Positions 35,301 through 44,009 of a stretch of 64,000 bases of DNA are shown one piece after another. Source of the DNA: Arcticibacter sp045629565 (lineage in GTDB: Bacteria; Bacteroidota; Bacteroidia; Sphingobacteriales; Sphingobacteriaceae); assembly GCF_045629565.1 (NCBI RefSeq), contig NZ_JAZQRL010000069.1, positions 1-64,000 on the forward strand, read 5' to 3'. Below the pieces are notes generated by a model. That model saw only the letters and a list, made by a program, of their open reading frames with translations, had not been told where the DNA came from and searched no databases. The first letter of the stretch is position 1, and the number at the start of each line of letters is the position of its first letter. A program made the position numbers and the translations under genes.

Positions 35301-35601
35301 TCGTGTAGGAGATCTGCTTGCCGTTCGGACTGAAACGGGGTTGTACATCAAAAGCATTGCCCCCCGATAGCAAGGTAGCCCTGCCACCCGAAATGGGCAT
35401 TTTGTAAATATCACCCAGCAGGTCAAACACAATTTCTTTGCCGTCCGGACTGACGTCCAGGTTCATCCATGTTCCTTCATCAGTAGTAAATGAAACCGTT
35501 TTAGAAGGGCCTCCCGGCTTTTCCACATTCCAGTTAGACTTTACCTGTGCAGATGCGTATTGAAAAAGAAGTGTAAGAAGTATCAGTATGGGTCTTTTCA
35601 T
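32365..35601 (-). CDS. Exported beta-propeller plus amidohydrolase protein
   Basis: A 1078-aa protein with signal peptide (MKRPILILLTLLFQYASA). Two parts: a TolB/PD40-like propeller (about 40-680) with repeated SPDGK motifs such as DVSPDGKEIVFD, RFSPNGKQISYTSDREG, RVSPDGKLLAFVR and NFSPDGKSLVYVAW, and a C-terminal amidohydrolase (about 690-1060) with the HAH metal motif in GLVDVHAH. The catalytic Asp region and Lys are harder to place. Such fusions are described as probable periplasmic peptidases or amidohydrolases; substrate unknown. The ATG at 35601 was chosen because it begins the signal peptide; the frame stays open 81 codons further upstream. Confidence 0.88.
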   Translation of the reverse strand: MKRPILILLTLLFQYASAQVKSNWNVEKPGGPSKTVSFTTDEGTWMNLDVSPDGKEIVFDLLGDIYKMPISGGRATLLSGGNAFDVQPRFSPNGKQISYTSDREGGDNIWVMNSNGSNKRAVSKETFRLLNNAVWTPDNQFLIGRKHFTNTRSLGAGEMWMYHISGGEGVQLTKRKNDQQDAGEPEVSHDGKYVYYSEDVSPGPYFQYNKDPNGEIYAIKRLNRETGETEKVTGGPGGAVRPRVSPDGKLLAFVRRVRLKSVLYLHDLSSGEEWPVYDDLSRDQQETWAIFGVYPNFAFTPDSKNIIFYAKGKIRNLDILSQTVSIIPFEVNSTQLVAEALHFEHQVFNEEFDAKMIRQLATSPDGKMIAFNSGGFVYLKELPNGQPKRISNGTEFEYDPNFSPDGKSLVYVAWTDEDKASIKKLDLRTLDSQPLTTEKGFYYTPRYSNKGDKIVYAKGGGNQMLGYTHGKNPGIYVISAGGGTPQKVVGKGVDPYFNGNDSRVFFQSTHEGKKAFMSVDLGGGSERVHYHSKYASQFAPSPDGKWLAFTELFNAYITPLLNTASGIELSATNKSLPVTKVTRDAGIYLHWSHDSKNLNWTLGSQYFSRQVKNTFSFAEGAPNNLPPIDTSGVEIGLKIKSDVPEGKIALTHARIITMKGKEVIQNGTIVIEGNRITAIGPADQVKVPEDAKVINAENQTVMPGLVDVHAHLPTSPDGISPQQDWSYYANLAYGVTTAHDPSSNTEMVLSQAEMVRAGTIKGPRIYSTGTILYGADGDFKAVVNGADDARSHLRRLKMSGAFSVKSYNQPRREQRQQIIQAARELKMQVFPEGGSTFFTNMSMILDGHSGIEHNIPVIPVYKDVKSLWNASKTAYTPTLIVSYGSQSGENFWYDRTNVWENEKLLSFTPRGIIDSRSRRRTTSEFGDYGHIEVSKAVKYIADGGTKINMGSHGQIQGLGAHWELWMLAQGGMSSHDILRAGTINGASYLGLSREIGSLEPGKLADLIVLDANPLDDIRNTDKIRLVMVNGRLFDAQTMNEEGNHPMQHAKFWWQQLKGDTMGPEGTSDTFIFTHPKCD

Positions 35602-35622
35602 GATATATATCGGTACGGTATA

Positions 35623-35652
35623 CAAATATACTTTCTTATACCATAAGGCAAG
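35623..35652 (-). promoter_or_regulatory. Promoter of the propeller-amidohydrolase gene
   Basis: On minus: CTTG (35652-35649), 18 nt, TATATTTG (35630-35623). The -7 element lies 21 nt before the ATG and is a full TAnnTTTG match; -33 is 3 of 4. Confidence 0.45.
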
Positions 35653-35728
35653 TATTGTCATTAAAGTTTGACCCTGGCCGCACCGATGCTCATATCTCAA
35701 CGCACAAAAAATATGTATGTTTGAAGTC

Positions 35729-37621
35729 ATGACAATATACGAGGCACTTAAGGTATACTGGAACTTCGACTCCTTCAGGCCGCTCCAGGAAGACATCATC
35801 CAATCGGTATTAAGCGGAAAGGATACGCTAGCTCTTATGCCCACTGGTGGAGGGAAATCCGTCTGTTTTCAGGTGCCCGCGCTCGTACAACCCGGAATCT
35901 GCATTGTCGTATCACCTCTGATAGCGCTGATGAAGGATCAGGTTGAAGCACTCAAAGAGAAGGGGATCGAAGCCGTTTCACTGGTTTCGGGCATGTCCAG
36001 GCGTGAAGTAGACATCCTGCTCGACAATTGTGTATACGGACAGATCAAATTCCTCTATATATCTCCCGAACGTTTGCTTTCATCTCTCGTTCGGGAACGG
36101 ATTAGCTACATGAAAGTCAATCTGATCGCCATCGACGAGGCACACTGCATCTCCCAGTGGGGTTACGATTTCAGGCCGCCTTACCTGCAGCTGGCCGAAC
36201 TTCGCCAGCTCCAGCCGAAGGTGCCCATCCTGGCGCTTACCGCCACAGCCACGGTACGCGTCATCGCTGATATTCAGGAAAAGCTCGCCTTTAAGGAACC
36301 TAACGTCTTCACCAAGAGCTTCAGCCGCCCAAACTTGAGCTATGTGGTCTCACAAGAAGAGAATAAGGTAAGAAAGCTTCTTTCTGTAGCACGAAACGTT
36401 CAGGGAACCGGCATCGTCTACGTCAGGAACCGGCGCGAAACCCAGGAGATTTCCCGGCTCCTCAACAGTGCCGGAATAAAGTCTGATTTTTACCACGCTG
36501 GTCTCGATACTTCCCAAAGGAGCCAGAAGCAGCTTGCCTGGATGAAAGGGCAGCTACGGGTAATTGTCGCCACAAATGCCTTCGGAATGGGGATAGACAA
36601 GCCAGACGTCCGTTTTGTCGTTCACATGGACGTTCCCGAAAGCCTGGAAGCATATTACCAGGAAGCGGGCCGCGGGGGGCGCGATGAGAAGAAAGCCTAT
36701 GCCGTCCTTCTGTATAACCCAGGCGATCGCGAATTATTGGAAAGGCGACTGGAACTTCAGTTTCCACCCGTGCAGGAGATTCGTCATGTATACCAGTGCC
36801 TGGGCAACTACTACCAGATTGCCCATGGTGCGGGAGAGGGGCTGGTCTTTGACTTTGATATCGGCGACTTTTGCTCCCGCTTTAAGCTCGATGCCGTGAA
36901 AACCATCAGCGCCCTGAAGTTCCTCGAGCATGACGGATATCTGATGCTCACCGAAAGTGTCTATTTACCCTCCAGGGTTCAGATAGAAGTCTCTTCGGAA
37001 GAGCTTTACCGTTTCCAGATTGAGAATGCATTCTATGACTCCTTTATCAAGGTCATGCTGCGTTCCTACGGTGGGATGTTTGATAATTACAGCCCCGTTC
37101 AGGAGTTCGACATCGCCAGGAAGACCGGAAAAAGCCTCGATGAAGTGGTGTCTATGCTCCACAAGCTGCAGGACTATAAATTATTAAGTTATTTGCCCCA
37201 AACAGATAAGCCTCAATTGCAGTATTTGAGAGCAAGGATGGAAGCCGGAAGTATGTTCCTTGATACCCAATATATGAAGGAGCGTAAGGAAGTCATGACA
37301 GGGCAGATTAATGCCATACTACATTACGCTGAAACGAATGTCTGCAGAAGCGTGACGCTGCTGCGCTATTTTAACGAACTGAATGCTGATAAATGTGGTA
37401 CCTGCGATGTATGCCTGGAGGAAAAAAGAAAAGCCGGAATGGCCGTACTCAGCGAGCAGATCACCTATGAATTGGTCGATATCCTTTCAGGTCAGCATCT
37501 CAACCTCGAAGAGCTGATCAGCGCGATGCATACCGGCACCGAAAAAGAACGCGTCGCTGTTTTGCGCAACCTTCTGGATGCCGGCAAGGTTAAAACGGAT
37601 GGAGAGAAGTACTATCTCTAA
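35729..37621 (+). CDS. recQ: ATP-dependent DNA helicase RecQ
   Basis: A 630-aa 3'-5' helicase. Motifs: 0 (FRPLQEDII), I (TGGGKS), II (DEAHCISQWG), III (LTATA), the RecQ arginine region and VI (QEAGRGGRD). The zinc-binding domain has four cysteines in CRSVTLLRYF..CGTCDVC. A C-terminal winged-helix/HRDC-like tail is short. The ATG at 35729 was chosen; an upstream ATG at 35717 sits inside a TATGTTTG promoter-like element (35716-35723). The last 4 nt overlap the convergent P-ATPase gene. Confidence 0.93.
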   Translation: MTIYEALKVYWNFDSFRPLQEDIIQSVLSGKDTLALMPTGGGKSVCFQVPALVQPGICIVVSPLIALMKDQVEALKEKGIEAVSLVSGMSRREVDILLDNCVYGQIKFLYISPERLLSSLVRERISYMKVNLIAIDEAHCISQWGYDFRPPYLQLAELRQLQPKVPILALTATATVRVIADIQEKLAFKEPNVFTKSFSRPNLSYVVSQEENKVRKLLSVARNVQGTGIVYVRNRRETQEISRLLNSAGIKSDFYHAGLDTSQRSQKQLAWMKGQLRVIVATNAFGMGIDKPDVRFVVHMDVPESLEAYYQEAGRGGRDEKKAYAVLLYNPGDRELLERRLELQFPPVQEIRHVYQCLGNYYQIAHGAGEGLVFDFDIGDFCSRFKLDAVKTISALKFLEHDGYLMLTESVYLPSRVQIEVSSEELYRFQIENAFYDSFIKVMLRSYGGMFDNYSPVQEFDIARKTGKSLDEVVSMLHKLQDYKLLSYLPQTDKPQLQYLRARMEAGSMFLDTQYMKERKEVMTGQINAILHYAETNVCRSVTLLRYFNELNADKCGTCDVCLEEKRKAGMAVLSEQITYELVDILSGQHLNLEELISAMHTGTEKERVAVLRNLLDAGKVKTDGEKYYL

Positions 37622-40173
37622 GTTCGCCTGGGCCCCGTTAGGTACTTGATCAATTCTATTGCAAATGCCGATGCAGCAGTAATGATCAGTATTATCTCAA
37701 ACGCTTTCAGGTCCAGAGGCCTCGTTTTAAAAATGATGTCAAGTGCCGGTACGTAGATAATCAACAGCTGCAGGATAACGGTAAGTATTATTGCAGCCCA
37801 CATTCCCCCATTAGAGAAAATAGATTTCGAAAACATGCTGCGGCCTGATGATCGAACGGAAAGCGCATTAACCAGCTGTACAAAACAAAGTACCGTAAAT
37901 ACCATCGTTTGCTGAGTAGCGGTATCAAAGCCATGACTAATGGCGTAGTACTGCGTAAACAGTGCCGCTGCTGCCAGTACTACCCCTGTTGCGAGGATCT
38001 TTTTTACCAATCCTCCCGCAAACAGGTTTTCCTGCGGCGGACGGGGCGGACGGTTCATGATGTCTTTCTCCGCAGGTTCTGCCGCCAGCGCCAGCCCGGG
38101 GAGTCCATCTGTTACCAGGTTGATCCATAAGATATGAATGGGGAGGAGGGGAATCGGGAAGCCGAAAAAGGGAGCCAGAAAAATGGTGAGTATCTCCCCA
38201 AGATTACAGGAAAGAATATAGAGCACGAATTTTCTGATATTATCGTAAATCCTCCGACCTTCTTTAACCGCTTTAACAATCGTAGCGAAATTATCGTCGA
38301 GGAGGATCATGTCCGATGCCTCCTTGGTTACATCGGTACCCGTGATACCCATCGCCACGCCTATATTGGCTTGTTTTAGCGACGGAGCATCATTCACACC
38401 ATCACCGGTCATGGCCACAAACTCACCGTTTGCCTGCAGTGCTTTTACTATGTTCAGCTTCTGCTCGGGAGATACCCTGGCAAACACAGCGATATCTTCA
38501 ATGTCCCGTTTTAGCTCCTCTCCCGACAGTTGCGACAGCTCGACTCCTGTTCGGCTTTTGGCGTTACCCGCGCTAACAATATTCAGGCGTTCGGCGATGG
38601 CCAGAGCGGTAAGAGGTTGGTCCCCCGTGATCATAACCGATTTGATGCCTGCCGTCTGACATTCCCGTACCGCATCAATCACCTCCTCGCGCGGCGGATC
38701 GATCATGGCTGTCATGCCCAGAAAATCCAGCTCCGTTTCCAGATCCTCCTTGAGCTCCGGTTGCTCATCAAATATCCGGTAAGCAAAAAACAAGACTCGC
38801 AAGCCCTCTGCCGCCCATTTTCGGTTAACTTCGAGCCATTCATTTTTCTGAGCGGCATACTTGTCGCTAAGCACCTCGGCAACTTTAGCCGGAGCGCCTT
38901 TCACAAACATGATCCATTTCCGATCGTGCCCGTGCAGTGTACTCATACGCATACGCACAGAATCAAAAGGGAGTTTTCCCAGAAGCGGAAACCTGTTTTC
39001 TACATCTTTCCTTGTGTTGCCATGCCTCCTCGCATAACTAACCAGTGCCGTTTCAGTCGAGTCGCCAAGCAGCTCATCTGTGGCAGAATAGCGCACGTCA
39101 TTGTTCAGCATCATTGCCTGGAGCAGGAGGTCTTCACGCTGTTCCACCGCCTGGAACTTTTCGACCGTCATCACGTTCTGGGTCAGCGTTCCCGTTTTAT
39201 CGCTGCAAATATAGGTTACCGAGCCCAGCGTCTCCACCGCCGGAAGCATACGTATAAGCGCATTTTGCTTCACCATTCTGCGGGCACCCGCCGCAAGGCC
39301 GATGGTGATTACCGCAGGCAGCGCCTCGGGGAGTGCGGCCACGGCAAGCGATAATGCCGTCAGGAACATGGCAAAAGGCGGCTCACCGCGCCACAAGCCA
39401 ACTCCAAATACAATCAGACAGATGACGATTACAATCACCGCAAGCTGCTTACTAAAAACCGCAAGTCTCTTTTGCAGAGGAGTCTGCTGATCTTTTACCT
39501 CCAGCAAGCCTGCTATCCTCCCGATCTGTGTATCCATGCCGGTGCCGGTTACAACAGCCTTCGCCGATCCGTTACTAACGGTGGTGCCCTTAAATACCAT
39601 ATTATGCTGGTCGCCGGGAAGAAGGTCATCAGCAGATAAGCTTTCCGTGATCTTTTCGACCGAATGACTCTCACCGGTAAGAGCAGCTTCTTCCGTTTTG
39701 AAAGAGCTTGTCTCCAGAAGTCGCCCGTCTGCCGGGACGATATCGCCAGCTTCCAGCAAAATAATGTCGCCGGGAACAAGTTCCGAAGCTTCCAGCTCAG
39801 TCGGGTGGTTGTCGCGTATAACCAGGGCCGACTGGGCCGACATCTTTTGCAGCATACGAACCGACTCTTCCGCATTGTACTCCTGTACATATCCGATCCA
39901 GGCATTTCCAATGATAATTGCCAGGATGACATAAGCGTCGGTATGTTCACCAACCAGAAATGATACGATAGCCGCAATGACCAGAATGATGATCATCACA
40001 TCCTTAAACTGCGATAGGAGTATGCTGAGTTTACTTTTTCGCTTGGTTTCGTTTAATACGTTTCTGCCAAACTTTTCCTGGAGGTCAGGAATGGAGGTGT
40101 TGCTCAGACCGGAGGTTCCGGTATGGAGTTCTTTCAAAACCTCTTCTTTTTCAATCTGATACCAAGTTTTCAT
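37618..40173 (-). CDS. P-type Ca2+-type ATPase (P2 family)
   Basis: An 851-aa cation pump with ten membrane helices. The actuator has TGES (TEEAALTGESHSVEK), the phosphorylation motif is DKTGTLTQN (Asp about 328), and TGDG, GDGVNDAPSLK and the PxLPIHILWINLVTDGLPGLALA helix follow. Helix 4 has PEALPAVITIG, a P2-type calcium-site pattern. The N-terminal cation_ATPase_N domain (WYQIEKEEVLKELHTG) is present. It is probably a Ca2+ exporter; Mn2+ is possible. Confidence 0.93.
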   Translation of the reverse strand: MKTWYQIEKEEVLKELHTGTSGLSNTSIPDLQEKFGRNVLNETKRKSKLSILLSQFKDVMIIILVIAAIVSFLVGEHTDAYVILAIIIGNAWIGYVQEYNAEESVRMLQKMSAQSALVIRDNHPTELEASELVPGDIILLEAGDIVPADGRLLETSSFKTEEAALTGESHSVEKITESLSADDLLPGDQHNMVFKGTTVSNGSAKAVVTGTGMDTQIGRIAGLLEVKDQQTPLQKRLAVFSKQLAVIVIVICLIVFGVGLWRGEPPFAMFLTALSLAVAALPEALPAVITIGLAAGARRMVKQNALIRMLPAVETLGSVTYICSDKTGTLTQNVMTVEKFQAVEQREDLLLQAMMLNNDVRYSATDELLGDSTETALVSYARRHGNTRKDVENRFPLLGKLPFDSVRMRMSTLHGHDRKWIMFVKGAPAKVAEVLSDKYAAQKNEWLEVNRKWAAEGLRVLFFAYRIFDEQPELKEDLETELDFLGMTAMIDPPREEVIDAVRECQTAGIKSVMITGDQPLTALAIAERLNIVSAGNAKSRTGVELSQLSGEELKRDIEDIAVFARVSPEQKLNIVKALQANGEFVAMTGDGVNDAPSLKQANIGVAMGITGTDVTKEASDMILLDDNFATIVKAVKEGRRIYDNIRKFVLYILSCNLGEILTIFLAPFFGFPIPLLPIHILWINLVTDGLPGLALAAEPAEKDIMNRPPRPPQENLFAGGLVKKILATGVVLAAAALFTQYYAISHGFDTATQQTMVFTVLCFVQLVNALSVRSSGRSMFSKSIFSNGGMWAAIILTVILQLLIIYVPALDIIFKTRPLDLKAFEIILIITAASAFAIELIKYLTGPRRT

Positions 40174-40264
40174 GAACGGTGCTTAATGGCTAACTACCAA
40201 GAAGTTAATCATTAAAGTGCGGTTTTGTTTTGGAGGATGTCTGAAAGCCTCGTTATCGTATAAA

Positions 40265-40305
40265 ATACGGTCTTATACCGTTCTGGAACCCGTATAAGAC
40301 CGTAT
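40265..40305 (-). terminator. Terminator of the trp operon
   Basis: Perfect 14-bp arms (40265-40278 / 40292-40305) lie 8 bp past the trpA stop. Read on minus the stem is followed by TTTAT, a short T-run. Confidence 0.6.
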
Positions 40306-40312
40306 CAGTTTA

Positions 40313-41089
40313 TCAGGCCGGATTCTTCAGTGACTGAATAAATGCCGGAATCTTTTCCCGGTAGTTTTCTGATTCAAGCTGTCTGACGAAGGCCGTTCCC
40401 ACGATCGCACCGCTCGCATATTCGCTCGCTTTGCTGAAGCTCGCATGGTCTGAAATGCCGAAGCCAACAATGGCCGGATTCTTCAGGTTCATATTTTTGA
40501 TCCTGCTGAAGTACTCATCTGTCTTTGCAGAAAGATCCAGATTCTTACCCGTAGTCGAAGCGGAAGACAACAAGTAGATAAAGCCGTTGGTCAGCTCATC
40601 AATATGGCGAATCCGCTCATCAGAAGTTTGCGGGGTGATCAGGAACACATTACTCAGGTTATGTTTTTTGAAGCAATCCTGGTAAAGCTCTTCGTATTCG
40701 TACATCGGCAGGTCGGGGATGATCATTCCGTCGACACCCACCTCGGCGCAAGCCTCACAGAAACGCTCCACCCCGTATTGCAACACCGGATTGAAGTATC
40801 CCATCAGAAAGACGGGAATGCTGACGCGCTTACGCAGATCCTTAAGCTGCTCCAGTAATACCTTAATGGTCATTCCATTGTTGATCGCCGCTAAGGAACT
40901 CTTTTGGATCACCGGGCCGTCTGCCAAAGGATCTGAATAGGGGATACCTATCTCCAGGAAGTCCGCTCCCGCCTTTTCGAGAGCCTCGGCAATATCAAGC
41001 GTATCATTTAAAGCAGGATAACCTGCCGTGAAATAGATAGATAATACTGATTTGTTCTTTTGTTCAAAAAGCTTGTTTATTCTATTCAT
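40313..41089 (-). CDS. trpA: Tryptophan synthase alpha chain
   Basis: A 258-aa TIM barrel that releases indole from indole-glycerol phosphate. Catalytic Glu in FLEIGIPYSDPLADGPVIQ (Glu and Asp both present), LMGYFNPVL, GMIIPDLP, VFLITPQTSDERI and GFIYLLSSASTTG match the family. The ATG overlaps the trpB stop by 1 nt (TAATG). An upstream in-frame start would add 20 residues inside trpB and is rejected. Confidence 0.96.
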   Translation of the reverse strand: MNRINKLFEQKNKSVLSIYFTAGYPALNDTLDIAEALEKAGADFLEIGIPYSDPLADGPVIQKSSLAAINNGMTIKVLLEQLKDLRKRVSIPVFLMGYFNPVLQYGVERFCEACAEVGVDGMIIPDLPMYEYEELYQDCFKKHNLSNVFLITPQTSDERIRHIDELTNGFIYLLSSASTTGKNLDLSAKTDEYFSRIKNMNLKNPAIVGFGISDHASFSKASEYASGAIVGTAFVRQLESENYREKIPAFIQSLKNPA

Positions 41090-42270
41090 TATAGTCCGAA
41101 ATAGGTCATATATGTACTCAGATCCTTGTCGCCTCTGCCCGATAGGCAAACCACAACCGTTTCATCGCCTTTAAATTCCATTTTAGAGAGGTAGGCCAGC
41201 GCATGCGAGCTTTCAATAGCCGGAATAATACCCTCGAGCTTAGCCAGTTCCAAGCCAGCCTGCATAGCCTCATCATCCGTTATGCTCACATAAAGTGCAC
41301 GCTTGGAAGTATGAAGGTGAGCATGCTGAGGCCCGATGCCCGGATAATCCAGACCGGCAGAAATAGAGTAAGGCTCAACCACTTGTCCGTCTTCCGTCTG
41401 CATCACTATCGAACGGCTGCCATGAAGTACGCCTTCTTTTCCAAGCAAAGTTGTTGCAGCCGACTCACCGGTGTTAACTCCCTTTCCCGCAGCTTCTATA
41501 GCGATCAGCTTCGCGTGCTCATCGTCCAGAAAGTGATAGAACATACCCATTGCATTACTACCCCCGCCTACGCAGGCAAGAACGTAATCCGGACTCGAGG
41601 TTCCTGTCTTCTCCAGCAGCTGCCATTTCGTTTCTTCAGAAATGATCGACTGAAAACGAGCAACCATATCCGGGTAAGGATGCGGCCCTACCACAGACCC
41701 GATGATGTAATGCGTATCCGTAGGGTTGTTGATCCAGTCGCGCAAAGCCTCATTCGTAGCATCTTTCAGCGTCTGGCTTCCCGAAGTTGCCGGGATCACC
41801 GTAGCACCCATCATCTTCATGCGTGCCACGTTAGGTGCCTGACGCTCAATGTCGACCGCACCCATATAGACGATGCACTCCAAGCCTTTAAGCGCACATA
41901 CCGTTGCCGTTGCCACACCATGCTGTCCTGCACCTGTTTCAGCGATGATCCGCTTTTTACCCAGGCGTTCAGCAAGAAGGATCTGACCCACCGTATTGTT
42001 GATTTTGTGCGCACCCGTATGGTTCAGGTCCTCACGCTTCAGGTAAATTTTCGCACCGTATTTCGCCGACAAGCGCTCCGCCAGATAAAGAGGAGAAGGG
42101 CGTCCTACGTAGTCTTTCAACAGTTGGAGATATTCCTCCTGAAATTTCGGATCCTGAATATATTCCAGATATTTTTCTCTTAGTTCCTTGACATTCGGAT
42201 ACAGCATTTCGGGGATGTAAGCTCCGCCGAACACGCCGTAATAGCCTTTTTCATTTACTTGATAGCTCAT
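41089..42270 (-). CDS. trpB: Tryptophan synthase beta chain
   Basis: A 393-aa PLP enzyme joining indole and serine. The PLP lysine is in NHTGAHKINNTVGQ; GGGSNAMG (phosphate loop), GVLHGS and CLSGRGDKD are present. It overlaps trpF by 4 nt (ATGA) and trpA by 1 nt. Full length. Confidence 0.97.
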   Translation of the reverse strand: MSYQVNEKGYYGVFGGAYIPEMLYPNVKELREKYLEYIQDPKFQEEYLQLLKDYVGRPSPLYLAERLSAKYGAKIYLKREDLNHTGAHKINNTVGQILLAERLGKKRIIAETGAGQHGVATATVCALKGLECIVYMGAVDIERQAPNVARMKMMGATVIPATSGSQTLKDATNEALRDWINNPTDTHYIIGSVVGPHPYPDMVARFQSIISEETKWQLLEKTGTSSPDYVLACVGGGSNAMGMFYHFLDDEHAKLIAIEAAGKGVNTGESAATTLLGKEGVLHGSRSIVMQTEDGQVVEPYSISAGLDYPGIGPQHAHLHTSKRALYVSITDDEAMQAGLELAKLEGIIPAIESSHALAYLSKMEFKGDETVVVCLSGRGDKDLSTYMTYFGL

Positions 42271-42917
42271 AATATCTTTTTAAATATCGCTTCTAATTTT
42301 GTGTAGTCCTTTATTCCGGGGGATATTTCAAATTTGCTGTTCACATCTATGGCATATAAACGACTGTCGTCGATCTGCCGTATTTCGTCCAGCTGTCCTG
42401 TATCTATCCCACCGCTTAAGAAGAACGGTTTTGTCGTTTTGTTTTGCTGCAGGAGCGTCCAGTCGAACAACTTGCCCGATCCGCCATGGGCGGGAGTCTT
42501 GGTATCGAAGAGGAAGTAGTCTACGCTGTCGGTGTATTCGTTTAGTATATTGAAGTCAAAGTGCTCGTCTACCCCAAAGGCTTTGATCACCTCAACGTTT
42601 AGCGCGAGCATCTCCCTGCAAAAGGCAGGAGATTCAGATCCATGCAGCTGTACAGCATCCAGCCCCATTTTTTCAATCCAGTATTTTATTTGTTCAGCTT
42701 CCTCATTTACAAACACCCCCGTTTTTTTAATGCCAGCCGGAAGGTCGTTCAAGAGCTCCGGATCAACCTCAGCAGCGTACCTTGCCGAAGGCGCATAGAA
42801 GATGAACCCCAGGTAGTCCGGTGACAATGATGCCACCTCCCGGATGTTCTGAGCATCCTTCATTCCGCAGACTTTGATCTTAAACGAACGGACAGGTATA
42901 TGGTCGCTTGCGGTCAT
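42267..42917 (-). CDS. trpF: Phosphoribosylanthranilate isomerase
   Basis: A 216-aa TIM barrel. KVCGMKDAQNI carries the catalytic Cys, FLFDTKTPAHGGSGKLFDW carries the catalytic Asp, and LSGGID is the phosphate site. The ATG overlaps the trpD stop by 1 nt and the stop overlaps the trpB start by 4 nt. Confidence 0.96.
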   Translation of the reverse strand: MTASDHIPVRSFKIKVCGMKDAQNIREVASLSPDYLGFIFYAPSARYAAEVDPELLNDLPAGIKKTGVFVNEEAEQIKYWIEKMGLDAVQLHGSESPAFCREMLALNVEVIKAFGVDEHFDFNILNEYTDSVDYFLFDTKTPAHGGSGKLFDWTLLQQNKTTKPFFLSGGIDTGQLDEIRQIDDSRLYAIDVNSKFEISPGIKDYTKLEAIFKKIL

Positions 42918-43909
42918 TAGTTAAGGTTGATTAACGTGTTGAAGCTTTTAAGTGCTTTCTTTGAAAGAAGGGCTTCCTCCGCTTCGTAAAAGCTGTCAGC
43001 AAAAGACTTCTCCGGACAAATGGTTTTAATTGCCAGTGCGGCATTCGCCAACACCACATTGCTTTGTTCCGCCGTTCCCCGACCGTTTATCACTTCTGTA
43101 AATATTTTTGCTGAGTCTTCAACTGTGCTTCCACCACCGATGGTAGCAGCATCTATCTTATCGAAGCCTATCTTTTCAAGAGTATATATTTGTTCACCAC
43201 TGTTGCTGAACGTCTTAAAACTGCCGGTTAACGAGATCTCGTCATATCCGTCAAGGGCATGAATGATCGTATATTGTTTATCAGATTTCTGGTACAGGTA
43301 AGCATAAAGGCGTGCTATCTCGAGACTAAACACACCTACCACCTGGTAAGCCGGATTCGCCGGATTAACCATTGGTCCCAGCATATTGAAAAACGTTTTT
43401 ACGCCCAGTTCCTTCCGGATGGGAGCCACATTCTTCATTGCCGAATGGAAGAGGGGAGCATGGAGGAAACATATCCCTGCCTGTTCAACGCTTTTTTGCA
43501 GGAAAGACGGATCGTTGCTGAACTTGCAGCCCAGGTACTCCATTACGTTGGAAGATCCGCAACCGGACGACACACCGTAGTTTCCGTGTTTGGCGACATG
43601 ATAACCAGCTCCCGCTACAACAAAAGAGGCCAGTGTCGAGATGTTGAAAGTGTCTTTACCATCGCCACCGGTGCCGCAGAGGTCAACCAATTTGTATTGC
43701 TGAAGTTTAGGATCCAGGCAGAGGTCGAGCATGGCATCCCTGAAGCCTTGAAGCTCTTCGACAGTCATGCTTCTCATACAGTAGGCTGTCATGAAGGCAG
43801 CCATCTGTGAGGAATTATATTTCCCTGTCGTGATATTGGTAAGAATTTCTTTAGCCTCCCGGGAATTAAACGTTTTGTGCTCGAATAAGCGGTTGAGTAT
43901 CTGTTTCAT
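42917..43909 (-). CDS. trpD: Anthranilate phosphoribosyltransferase
   Basis: A 330-aa enzyme. The PRPP-binding loop is LCGTGGDGKDTFNIST, with KHGNYGVSSGCGSSNVMEYLG, the catalytic/substrate segment HAPLFHSAMKNVAPIRKELGVKTFFNMLGPMVNP, and the ATIGGGSTVEDSA region. The ATG at 43909 is the first gene after the attenuator; an upstream in-frame start would place 18 codons inside the hairpin and is rejected. trpC is missing between trpD and trpF. Confidence 0.96.
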   Translation of the reverse strand: MKQILNRLFEHKTFNSREAKEILTNITTGKYNSSQMAAFMTAYCMRSMTVEELQGFRDAMLDLCLDPKLQQYKLVDLCGTGGDGKDTFNISTLASFVVAGAGYHVAKHGNYGVSSGCGSSNVMEYLGCKFSNDPSFLQKSVEQAGICFLHAPLFHSAMKNVAPIRKELGVKTFFNMLGPMVNPANPAYQVVGVFSLEIARLYAYLYQKSDKQYTIIHALDGYDEISLTGSFKTFSNSGEQIYTLEKIGFDKIDAATIGGGSTVEDSAKIFTEVINGRGTAEQSNVVLANAALAIKTICPEKSFADSFYEAEEALLSKKALKSFNTLINLN

Positions 43910-43927
43910 TGATTGTCTTTTCTGTCC

Positions 43928-43969
43928 CCCGGCAGGACAAAAAAAAGGTTGCCTGCCGGGCAACCCTGT
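43928..43969 (-). terminator. trp attenuator: terminator with competing pairings
   Basis: On minus, GGTTGCC-CGGCA-GGCAACC (43965-43947) is followed directly by eight T (43946-43939), an intrinsic terminator 30 nt before trpD. Its 5' arm can instead pair with GGGCAAACTGT (44009-43999), immediately after the leader-peptide stop, through ACAGGGTTGCCC (43969-43958): 6 + 4 bp with a small bulge. A second alternative pairs CCCGGCAGG (43960-43952) with CCTGCCGGG (43936-43928). Both alternatives break the terminator. A ribosome finishing the leader would cover the antiterminator strand, so termination is expected when Trp is plentiful. Confidence 0.8.
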
Positions 43970-44009
43970 TTATTTTCTTTTTATAAAAATATACATATAC
44001 AGTTTGCCC

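Noticed and set aside
35717..35728. Upstream recQ start at 35717
   Set aside because: It lies inside a TATGTTTG promoter-like element and adds residues not typical of RecQ; the ATG at 35729 fits better.
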